Shown here: piece by piece, positions 1-6,233 of the stretch
Position numbering within the stretch: position 1 is the first letter of the stretch
How the letters are laid out: each line of letters starts with the position of its first letter
Source of the DNA: Ectopseudomonas composti
GTDB lineage: Bacteria > Pseudomonadota > Gammaproteobacteria > Pseudomonadales > Pseudomonadaceae
Assembly: GCA_946886245.1 (NCBI GenBank)
Contig: CAMPIF010000213.1
Location: forward strand, 1-7,318
Length of the DNA: 7,318 nucleotides
Direction: 5' to 3'
Made by a program: the position numbers and the translations under genes
Notes under the pieces: model-generated
The model's input: the letters and a program-made list of their open reading frames with translations, nothing else
Told to the model about the DNA's origin: nothing
The model's database searches: none

Positions 1-1888
1 CGAACCGCCCCACCGAGGCGTCCAGGTTGTCCAGGCGTTCGCGGCGCAGGGCCAACAGCGCCAGAACATCCGCCGGGTCGGCTTTGGCGGTTTCAGCGTC
101 GGCGGAGAGCTTCCGGATTTCATCGCCGGCCTGCTTGAGCCGAGCGACGGCTTCCTGCATGGCGAGTACTTGCCCCTGCGCTCCGGGCTGCACATCGGCA
201 CTGATGAACACACCCTTGCCGGCGCGCACCGAGCCCCAGCCATCGGTGCGCAGCTCGAAGCCTTCGCCGCGTTTCTGCTTCTTGGCATCCACCAGATGCC
301 CCAGGTTGAGCTGGCTCTTGCCGGAGTACTCGGTGCTGACCTTGATGTGTTCCTGCCCGCGCGTGTCGTCCAGGCGAATTTTGTTGTTGGTGGGCGTTCT
401 CAGTACGTTGCGCTTGTGGTTGTGGATGGTGACGTGGTCAGGCTCGAGGTTGGTGTGCAGGGCATGGGCGATGAACGGCCTATCCGGGTCGCCCTGCTCG
501 AAGGCCACCGCCACTTCGGTGCCGGCCAGCAAGGGCATGTGCAAGCCGTAGGTGTCGCCGGCATAGGGCCGCGCCAGGCGCAGCCACATGCTCTCGCGGC
601 CGGCTGGCCAGGTATCCCGGTCGAACAGGAAGTTGACGCGGTAGCGCCCTTGTCCATCGATATGGCTGTAGGGGTCGTTGCGCTGCGGGCTGGTGATGCG
701 CGCAGGCACGGTGCCGGCGATGCGCGGCTTGCTCGGCACCGGCGGGCGGAAGGCGATGTGGCCGTCGGGGATGGCTTCGAAGCGAACGTCGAAGCTGCGA
801 TCACGGGCAGCCGTGCAGTGGCTGCGGACGATCAGCGCGCCTTGCCTGAACGCTGCCGGTGCGCCGCCTGTCACCTTGAGCACCCAGCCGGGGGCCAGGG
901 CGGCGTCGCTGCTGGCGCCGCTCAGGCGGAGCTGGTCATTCAGGTAGCGCTCGTGGGCCAGTTGCGCGTAGAAGACGCCGCTCTCGGCGTGGTCTTCCTC
1001 ATCGCCACGGGCATGGGGATCGCCGAGGCTCTGGTAGTGCTCGTCGGCGTAATGGTAGGCCTCGCCGTAGGTGGTGGCGGCGCCACGCGTCAGGTCGGCC
1101 TGGCCGTCAAGGTTGGCGCCGGCATCGCGCGAGTAGTAGGCGCGGGTGCTGACCACTTGCTGGACGACCTGGTGGCTGGCTTGCAGGTCCCAGACGGCAT
1201 CCTGGCCGGTGGTTTGCAGCCCGCTCAGGGGCCGCAGCGGCAGGCTGATGTCGCGTTGGTAGTGCATGGGCGAGTCCTTGAACTCGACCACGTCGATTTT
1301 CAAGCGCGCGTCCATGCTGAAGCTGAACCAGATGCCGCGCTCGGCGCAGAGCCGCTTGATGTAGGCCAGGTCCGACTCGCCGTACTGCAGCAGTTGGTCA
1401 TGCTGCTTGTAGGTTCTGCCGAGGTCGATGAGGAAATCCTGCCCGCGCCAGCCATGTCGCCGCAGGATGGTTTCCACTACCTCGGGCACGCTCTGGTTCT
1501 GGTAGATGCGGTACTGGCAGGTCTTGTCCAGCAGCGACAGGCGCGGCTCCAGCCTGAGCTCGTAACGGGCTTCGTCCCTGGAGGCCGAAAGCCGCCGGAA
1601 TCCTGTGATGACCCCGTGCAAGGTGCGCAGCGGCGCGAGCGCGGGTGGTGTGTAGCCGCGAATGATCAGCGCGGGCGGCGCTGCGTGCAGACTGAAGCTG
1701 GCCTCCTTGCCGAGCAAGGTGTCGGCGGCAATGTCGAGACTCGGGCTGGTCACCTCGATGGCGTAGCAGAAGGTCTCGCTGAGTGCCTCGGTGCCGGAAA
1801 ACGCGAGCACGTCCAACGGGGCGCTCTGGTCAGCCACCGTGAGCCTATGCCGGCTGTGGTCGAAGAAGGGGCGTATCTCGCTGAGCAT
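1..1888 (-). CDS. vgrG: Type VI secretion spike protein VgrG (TssI), C-terminus beyond window
   Basis: VgrG forms the trimeric needle tip at the end of the T6SS Hcp tube and carries effectors into target cells. I read 629 codons on the minus strand with no stop and no frameshift; the 3' end lies outside the window. Residues 1 to about 370 match the gp27-like base (for example SGTEALSETF near 31-40 and ESDLAYIKRLCAERGIWFSF at 171-190). About 390-485 is the gp5-like OB fold, with NDPYSHIDGQGRYRV near 404-418 and AGTEVAVAFEQGDPDRPF at 455-472. A DUF2345-type region starts near 530 (GFELRTDGWGSVRAGKG at 543-559), followed by a helical stretch to the edge. The ATG at 1888 has a good GGAGG ribosome site ending 9 nt upstream. 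It starts 3 nt after the stop of a truncated clpV, as in a former tssH-vgrG operon. A DUF2345 extension marks a long VgrG that may carry an effector domain past the edge; this cannot be seen here. Family call is very secure; which T6SS cluster it belongs to is not. Confidence 0.96.
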   Translation of the reverse strand, partial: MLSEIRPFFDHSRHRLTVADQSAPLDVLAFSGTEALSETFCYAIEVTSPSLDIAADTLLGKEASFSLHAAPPALIIRGYTPPALAPLRTLHGVITGFRRLSASRDEARYELRLEPRLSLLDKTCQYRIYQNQSVPEVVETILRRHGWRGQDFLIDLGRTYKQHDQLLQYGESDLAYIKRLCAERGIWFSFSMDARLKIDVVEFKDSPMHYQRDISLPLRPLSGLQTTGQDAVWDLQASHQVVQQVVSTRAYYSRDAGANLDGQADLTRGAATTYGEAYHYADEHYQSLGDPHARGDEEDHAESGVFYAQLAHERYLNDQLRLSGASSDAALAPGWVLKVTGGAPAAFRQGALIVRSHCTAARDRSFDVRFEAIPDGHIAFRPPVPSKPRIAGTVPARITSPQRNDPYSHIDGQGRYRVNFLFDRDTWPAGRESMWLRLARPYAGDTYGLHMPLLAGTEVAVAFEQGDPDRPFIAHALHTNLEPDHVTIHNHKRNVLRTPTNNKIRLDDTRGQEHIKVSTEYSGKSQLNLGHLVDAKKQKRGEGFELRTDGWGSVRAGKGVFISADVQPGAQGQVLAMQEAVARLKQAGDEIRKLSADAETAKADPADVLALLALRRERLDNLDASVGRF

Positions 1889-1891
1889 GGA

Positions 1892-2176
1892 TCAGACCTC
1901 CGCGCGTTCGAGAGCCAAGGGCTCTTCGCTGAATGCCAGGGCGATGCCGTCGTCAGCGCTGTAACCCAGGCTGACGGCGGTGGCTTGGCGCTGGCTGGCT
2001 TGGCGCTGCAGCAGCTGCTGGCTCAGCACCGGCAGGATTTGCTGGTTGAGCAGGCTGTCGATGTTGCGCGCGCCGCTGTCGGGCAGCAGGCAGGCATCGA
2101 CGATGGCCTGGTTGAGGCCATCGCCGATACGGCAGGTAATGCCGTAGGCGCTGCTATTGGCGATAGTCGATGCGCG
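1892..2176 (-). pseudogene. tssH: ClpV/TssH T6SS ATPase, C-terminal remnant only
   Basis: About 94 codons ending at TGA (1894-1892) match the extreme C-terminus of ClpV/TssH, the AAA+ ATPase that disassembles the contracted T6SS sheath. The diagnostic stretch is LPDSGARNIDSLLNQQ followed by ILPVLSQQLL, the C-terminal small-domain region of ClpB/ClpV proteins. Upstream the frame is closed by TAG at 2179-2177. Neither the preceding sequence nor the other minus-strand frames up to 2500 contain the Walker motifs or any other ClpV sequence; full-length ClpV proteins are about 850-900 residues. The remnant has no ATG, so about nine tenths of the gene is missing. Similarity begins close to the in-frame stop, which places the breakpoint at about 2160-2180. 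The tail has a short tandem repeat encoding QASQRQA. A protein product is unlikely. The remnant may still serve as leader sequence for vgrG, because it contains the vgrG ribosome binding site. Confidence 0.85.
1981..2010. repeat. Tandem 15-bp duplication inside clpV remnant
   Basis: Two adjacent 15-nt units (1981-1995 and 1996-2010) begin with the same 13 bases, TGGCTTGGCGCTG, and differ in the last two. On the minus strand they encode the QASQRQA repeat in the clpV tail. This is probably a replication-slippage duplication in a poorly conserved part of the protein, with no evident function. Confidence 0.6.
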
Positions 2177-2206
2177 CTATGACCTGAACTCCGGCCCAGC
2201 GACGCT

Positions 2207-2236
2207 TTGTAGGTGATAAAAACCCAGCGATATATA
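2207..2236 (+). promoter_or_regulatory. Possible sigma-70 promoter of the candidate small RNA
   Basis: TTGTAG (2207-2212) is separated by 18 nt from TATATA (2231-2236). The -10 element is good and the -35 match is modest (first three bases TTG). Transcription would start near 2243-2245, just before the first hairpin of the candidate RNA. The TATATAAG stretch stands out in otherwise GC-rich DNA. It is symmetrical, so it could also act on the minus strand, but no matching -35 was seen there. Confidence 0.35.
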
Positions 2237-2243
2237 AGACTTT

Positions 2244-2381
2244 TCTTAAAGCTCGATCTTGTTGCGGTATCGCAAGAAGCGACTCAGAACCAGGCGTGGC
2301 CTGAAGGGCCTGGTGACCGGTGAACGGCGTGACGGGTATCTCCAGCAAGTGGCACGCCCCCACTTGAATACCCGTCTTTTT
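2244..2381 (+). ncRNA. Candidate three-hairpin small RNA, about 138 nt
   Basis: A plus-strand terminator stands here with no plus-strand protein gene upstream of it, so something short should be transcribed into it. Between a -10-like TATATA and that terminator there are two more hairpins. One is 2258-2279: CTT, a G/G mismatch, then TTGCG with a GTAT loop and CGCAA, closed by AAG. The other is 2289-2314: ACCAGGC pairing with GCCTGGT over a 12-nt loop. The third is the compound terminator at 2331-2376 followed by T5. It contains no GGA motifs, so it is not of the RsmX/Y/Z type, and no CA-rich repeats of the CrcZ type were seen. I do not recognise it as a named Pseudomonas RNA. The 5' end is estimated from the promoter guess. 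An untranslated remnant of an older transcript is the main alternative. Confidence 0.45.
2331..2381 (+). terminator. Strong compound rho-independent terminator
   Basis: The outer stem GACGGGTAT (2331-2339) pairs perfectly with ATACCCGTC (2368-2376). Nested inside is CAAGTGG (2346-2352) with CCACTTG (2360-2366) over a CACGCCC loop. The internal bulge is asymmetric, 6 nt on the left and 1 nt on the right. The hairpin is followed at once by TTTTT (2377-2381). The T-tract lies on the plus strand only, which sets the direction. Confidence 0.8.
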
Positions 2382-2497
2382 CATCGCTGCACCGGCACGC
2401 CAGGGGACGTCATTGGACACAAGCACCGCGCAGACCGTGGCTTTGCCGGATGCCAGGACGTAAAGAAACAGAGAAATACAGGGTGCGCATGTCAACG

Positions 2498-2522
2498 AAA
2501 AGCCCCGCTGACTGCGGGGCTT
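2498..2522 (-). terminator. Rho-independent terminator, probably of tam
   Basis: A 9-bp perfect stem (AAGCCCCGC at 2500-2508 with GCGGGGCTT at 2514-2522) has a 5-nt loop. Read on the minus strand, the stem ends CTT and continues TT, giving a TTTT run before CG. It lies about 100 nt beyond the tam stop codon, with a REP pair between. On the plus strand the following bases are only weakly T-rich, so it serves the minus strand best. Confidence 0.75.
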
Positions 2523-2534
2523 GTGCTTTCAATG

Positions 2535-2595
2535 GTCGCGGCTGAAGCCCCTCCCACACGTCATCATGAATGCCGTGGGAGGCTTCGGCCGCGAC
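2535..2595. repeat. Pseudomonas-type REP inverted pair
   Basis: The left arm is 2535-2557, starting GTCGCGGCTGAAGC and ending CCTCCCAC. It is the near-perfect inverse of the right arm 2575-2595, starting GTGGGAGGCTTC and ending GGCCGCGAC. The arms differ by two bases missing on the right and one A/G substitution. They are separated by 17 nt. Arms of this composition placed just past a stop codon are the usual form of extragenic palindromic (REP/BIME-like) elements in Pseudomonas. Such elements are thought to be moved by REP-associated tyrosine transposases; none is encoded here. Confidence 0.75.
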
Positions 2596-2620
2596 AGACC
2601 TGCCCCGGGTGGCATCCGGG

Positions 2621-3382
2621 CTAGCGCCGGGCCACCAGAAACAGCCGTGGAAACGGCAGCAACACCCGACCATCGGCCTGCGCCGGATAGGCATCGCTGA
2701 CCGCTGCCTGATAGCGTTCGAGGAAAGCTGCCTGCTGCTCGGCATCCAGCGGCTGCAGGAACGGCAGCAACGCCGTTGACTTGAACCACTCCACCACCGC
2801 TGCCGCATTGTCCAGCACATGGAAGTAGGTGGTACGCCAGATATCCAGTTCGCAGGCCTGGGCGCCGAGGATGTCGTAATAGGTTTGCGCACTGTGCCGC
2901 TCGGCATGGCGCACCTCGCCGATTCGCGCTGCCCAGGGCCCGTCGGCGGCCACCTCGCGGGCCAGGCGATGCGCCGGCTCCTGCAGGTTGTCTGGTGTCT
3001 GGATCGCCAGCCAGCCACCCGGCGCCAGTTGCGCCAGCAACCTCGGGTAGAGCTGCGCGTGATCGGGCAGCCATTGCAGCGAGGCATTGGCCAGGATCAG
3101 CTGCGGTGCGCTGTCGGCCCGCCAGTGCTGGATATCCGCCAACTGGAAGCTAACCTGGGGCAGCCGCTGACGCGCTGCCCGCAGCATGTCTTCACTGCTG
3201 TCGATACCTATCACCCGCGCTTGTGGCGCATGAGATTGCAATACGGCAGTTGAATTACCGGGGCCGCAGCCCAGGTCGACAGCCAGCTCGAGGTCATCAC
3301 GCGGCACCGCCGCCAGCAGATCATGCACGGGGCGGGTACGCTGGCGTTCGAACAGGGAATACTGCTGGGCGGACCAACTCAT
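2621..3382 (-). CDS. tam: Trans-aconitate 2-methyltransferase
   Basis: A cytosolic SAM-dependent enzyme that methyl-esterifies trans-aconitate. Trans-aconitate forms spontaneously from cis-aconitate and inhibits aconitase, so the enzyme is a form of metabolite repair for the TCA cycle. The 253-residue product agrees closely with the roughly 252-residue E. coli Tam as I recall it, along the whole length. SAM motif I is DLGCGPGNS at 36-44, the acidic residue D61 sits in GIDSS, NASLQWLPDH is at 99-108, YYDIL at 168-172, DIWRTTY at 180-186, and the ending is FPRLFLVARR. I chose the ATG at 3382 because GAGGAG lies 7 nt upstream and the protein begins MSWSAQQYSLF, where Tam proteins begin. An in-frame TTG at 3403 would add seven residues and would place that ribosome site inside the gene. 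It is transcribed alone, divergent from dctP, with a terminator and REP pair behind it. Confidence 0.94.
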   Translation of the reverse strand: MSWSAQQYSLFERQRTRPVHDLLAAVPRDDLELAVDLGCGPGNSTAVLQSHAPQARVIGIDSSEDMLRAARQRLPQVSFQLADIQHWRADSAPQLILANASLQWLPDHAQLYPRLLAQLAPGGWLAIQTPDNLQEPAHRLAREVAADGPWAARIGEVRHAERHSAQTYYDILGAQACELDIWRTTYFHVLDNAAAVVEWFKSTALLPFLQPLDAEQQAAFLERYQAAVSDAYPAQADGRVLLPFPRLFLVARR

Positions 3383-3414
3383 CGCATCACTCCTCGATTT
3401 CAATCATGGGCCGC

Positions 3415-3441
3415 AGGATAACAGGCTGACCGAACCCACAA
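3415..3441 (-). promoter_or_regulatory. Possible tam promoter with extended -10
   Basis: On the minus strand TATCCT (3420-3415) is preceded by TGT, an extended -10 arrangement. TTGTGG (3441-3436) lies 15 nt further upstream as a short-spaced -35. The start of transcription would be about 25 nt before the tam start codon. Plausible by position but only a moderate match. Confidence 0.35.
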
Positions 3442-3488
3442 GGTTTTCGCTGAAACCGGCAAGTTTCCGCTTTCGCCCGGCATGGACA

Positions 3489-3504
3489 TGGCGGATATCC
3501 GCCA
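3489..3504. promoter_or_regulatory. Perfect 16-bp palindrome, candidate enhancer site for dctP
   Basis: TGGCGGATATCCGCCA is a perfect inverted repeat. Its centre lies about 99 bp upstream of the predicted sigma-54 start site, a usual distance for an enhancer-binding activator. dct genes in rhizobia and Pseudomonas are activated by the DctB/DctD two-component system together with RpoN, so DctD is the natural candidate. That assignment is inference. Confidence 0.55.
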
Positions 3505-3550
3505 CCCACTGTGCGACACGTCACACCCCTTTCCACACGCCAGACAGCCT

Positions 3551-3566
3551 TGGCGGAGGTTCGCCA
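3551..3566. promoter_or_regulatory. Second, imperfect copy of the palindrome next to the -24 element
   Basis: TGGCGGAGGTTCGCCA repeats the arms of the palindrome at 3489 (13 of 16 positions identical), with TGGCG and CGCCA as the paired outer bases. The centres of the two copies are 62 bp apart, close to six helical turns, which suits cooperative binding on one DNA face. It ends 4 nt before the -24 GG. A protein bound here could contact or hinder sigma-54 polymerase. Confidence 0.5.
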
Positions 3567-3569
3567 CAC

Positions 3570-3585
3570 TGGCATAAGCCTTGCG
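3570..3585 (+). promoter_or_regulatory. Sigma-54 (-24/-12) promoter of dctP
   Basis: TGGCAT-AAGCC-TTGCG matches the RpoN consensus TGGCAC-N5-TTGCW. GG is at 3571-3572 and GC at 3583-3584, with exactly 10 nt between them as required. Only two less critical positions differ from consensus. The predicted start is near 3596, giving a leader of about 111 nt before dctP. Dependence of dicarboxylate transport genes on RpoN supports the call. Confidence 0.75.
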
Positions 3586-3602
3586 ATGGTAAGTCGCCAG
3601 CT

Positions 3603-4714
<1,112 letters not shown>

Positions 4715-4721
4715 CTCTCAG

Positions 4722-4758
4722 CCGGCATGGCGGAAAACCGCCGTGCCGGTTGCTTGCT
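4722..4758 (+). terminator. Terminator after dctP
   Basis: A 12-bp stem (CCGGCATGGCGG at 4722-4733 with CCGCCGTGCCGG at 4738-4749, one T-G wobble) is closed by an AAAA loop and followed by a moderately T-rich TTGCTTGCT run. It begins 7 nt after the dctP stop codon and separates it from the convergent opmB gene, which ends at 4770. The minus-strand side lacks a T-tract. Confidence 0.75.
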
Positions 4759-4769
4759 CCCTTCACAGA

Positions 4770-6233
4770 CTAAGGCGCCTGCTGCAGTCGCTCCACCTGC
4801 CAGCCGCCACCCAGGGCAGCGATCAACTGCACACTGGCCGTCAGTCGGCTACCGAGAAGCGTGAGGTTGCTGCGCTCGTTGTTCAGTGCGGTCGCCTGCA
4901 CGGTGACCACGCTGTTGTAGTCGACGGTACCGGCACGGTACTGGTTCTCGATCAGGCGCAGCGACTCACGCGCCGCATCCAGCGCCTCCTGCTGCACCCC
5001 GCTCTCCTGCTCCAGCACGCGCAGCTGCACCAGGTAATCCTCCACCTCACGGAAGCTGTCCAGCACGGCCTGGCGGTATTGCGCCACGGTCTGGTCATAG
5101 GCGGCTTCGCTGCGCTCCAGCTCCGCACGTCGCGCGCCGCCGTCGAACAGGGTCAGTGCCAGTTGCGGGCCAAGCGACCAGAAGCGGTTTGGCACCTCGA
5201 TCCAGTCGGCGAAGCTGCTGCCACGATAGCCACCGCCGGCCGAGATGCTCAGGTCGGGGAACCAGGCTGCCTCCGCCACGCCGATCTGCGCGTTGGCCGC
5301 CATCACCCGGCGTTCGGCAGCGGCAACGTCAGGGCGGCGTTCGAGCAACTGCGACGGCAGCGCCACGGGTACCTCGGGCAAAGCTGGCAGACTTTCGCGC
5401 GGTGCGATGGACAGCTCCGCCGGGCTGACGCCGACCAGCACGGCAATGGCATGTTCGAGCTGCGCGCGCTGCCACTCGAGATCGATGGCCTGCGCCTGCG
5501 TGCTCTTGAGCTGGGTGGTGGCCTGGCTCACGTCGGACCTGGGCACGATGCCGGCCCGATACTGGTTCTCGGTCAGGCGCAGCGAGCGCGCGTAGGCGGC
5601 CACTGTCGCGTCGAGCAAACGCTTCTGCTCATCGAGAATGCGCAGTTGCAGGTAGTTCTGCACCAACTCGCTCTGCAGACTCAGCCGCGCAGCGGCAAGG
5701 TCGGCGGCGCTGGCCTCGAATTCGGCGCGGCTGGCCTCCAGGCCCCGGCGCAGCTTGCCCCAGATATCCAGCTCCCAGGCTGCATTGAGGCTGAGGTCAT
5801 AGCTCTTGGAAATGCTCGATGCTCCAGAACCGCTGACGGTGACGCCATCGGCGGTACGGAGGGTGCTGTCACCGCCGCCCTGCCCGGCTCGGGTCACCCC
5901 GGCGCTGCCGGACAGCGTTGGGTAGAAGCTGGCCCGCGCACCGCGCACCAGTGCGCGCGCCTGGCGGTACTGGGCCTCGGCTGCCGCCAGGTTCTGGTTG
6001 GACAGCTGCAGGCGCTCGGCCAGCGCATCGAGCTCGGCATCGCCATACAGTGCCCACCAGTTGCCACGCTCCAGGGCGTCTGCCGGCGCGGCCGCCTTCC
6101 AGCCCTCGACCTGTTTGAACTGCACAGGTGCCGCCAGTTCGGGGCGCTGGTAATCAGGGCCCAGGGTGCAGCCGCCAAGCACGCCGGCCAGCAGCAAGGA
6201 GACGAGGGTTCGGGCGAAAGGAACTTGGTTCAT
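4770..6233 (-). CDS. opmB: Outer-membrane channel lipoprotein of RND efflux system (NodT/OprM family, OpmB-like)
   Basis: The 487-residue product is an outer membrane factor: a trimeric channel that spans the outer membrane and periplasm and completes a tripartite drug or metabolite efflux pump. The N-terminus is a lipoprotein signal with lipobox LGGC (C22), followed by TLGPDYQRP, the NodT-family hallmark. Two homologous OEP repeats follow, about 60-265 and 285-475. They are marked by WELDIWGK (153-160), LLERRPDV (296-303) and the duplicated ENQYRAG at 222-228 and 429-435. The start overlaps the stop of the upstream pump gene as ATGA, with only a weak GGAA ribosome site, so translation is probably coupled. 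Gene order pump-then-channel and length fit opmB of the Pseudomonas muxABC-opmB operon (about 498 residues there). The symbol rests on this context; another NodT-type partner is possible. Confidence 0.93.
   Translation of the reverse strand: MNQVPFARTLVSLLLAGVLGGCTLGPDYQRPELAAPVQFKQVEGWKAAAPADALERGNWWALYGDAELDALAERLQLSNQNLAAAEAQYRQARALVRGARASFYPTLSGSAGVTRAGQGGGDSTLRTADGVTVSGSGASSISKSYDLSLNAAWELDIWGKLRRGLEASRAEFEASAADLAAARLSLQSELVQNYLQLRILDEQKRLLDATVAAYARSLRLTENQYRAGIVPRSDVSQATTQLKSTQAQAIDLEWQRAQLEHAIAVLVGVSPAELSIAPRESLPALPEVPVALPSQLLERRPDVAAAERRVMAANAQIGVAEAAWFPDLSISAGGGYRGSSFADWIEVPNRFWSLGPQLALTLFDGGARRAELERSEAAYDQTVAQYRQAVLDSFREVEDYLVQLRVLEQESGVQQEALDAARESLRLIENQYRAGTVDYNSVVTVQATALNNERSNLTLLGSRLTASVQLIAALGGGWQVERLQQAP

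Larger units (their letters stand above)
2177..2620. other. 444-bp noncoding block between clpV remnant and tam
   Basis: I found no credible protein gene here. The open frames present (for example minus strand 2154-2495) have no recognisable motif, run through strong hairpins and lack a convincing ribosome site. The block is more AT-rich around 2215-2290 than the flanking genes. From left to right it holds a weak plus-strand promoter, a possible small RNA with its terminator, about 115 bases (2382-2497) in which I see nothing definite, a minus-strand terminator and a REP pair. It looks like an intergenic junction left after loss of the T6SS genes upstream of clpV's C-terminus. Confidence 0.7.

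Noticed and set aside
170..2182. Long plus-strand open frame of 670 codons
   Set aside because: It lies opposite vgrG and the clpV remnant, whose minus-strand products are clearly recognisable. Its predicted protein has no family features; long antisense frames are expected from the strong GC3 bias.
2244..2381. Assignment of the candidate RNA to the RsmX/Y/Z or CrcZ families
   Set aside because: It has no GGA motifs in loops and no CA-rich repeats, which define those families.
2154..2495. Minus-strand open frame of 113 codons in the noncoding block
   Set aside because: It begins 5 nt from a terminator stem, reads through all three hairpins of the candidate small RNA, has no convincing ribosome site and shows no known motif.
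2467..2495. Perfect TTGACA (2495-2490) on the minus strand as a promoter for vgrG
   Set aside because: At spacing 16-18 the -10 candidates are CTCTGT, TCTGTT or CTGTTT, all poor. A transcript from here would also pass through the strong hairpins before reaching vgrG.
3380..3403. TTG at 3403 as the tam start codon
   Set aside because: The GAGGAG ribosome site lies between this TTG and the ATG at 3382, and Tam homologues begin at the ATG position.
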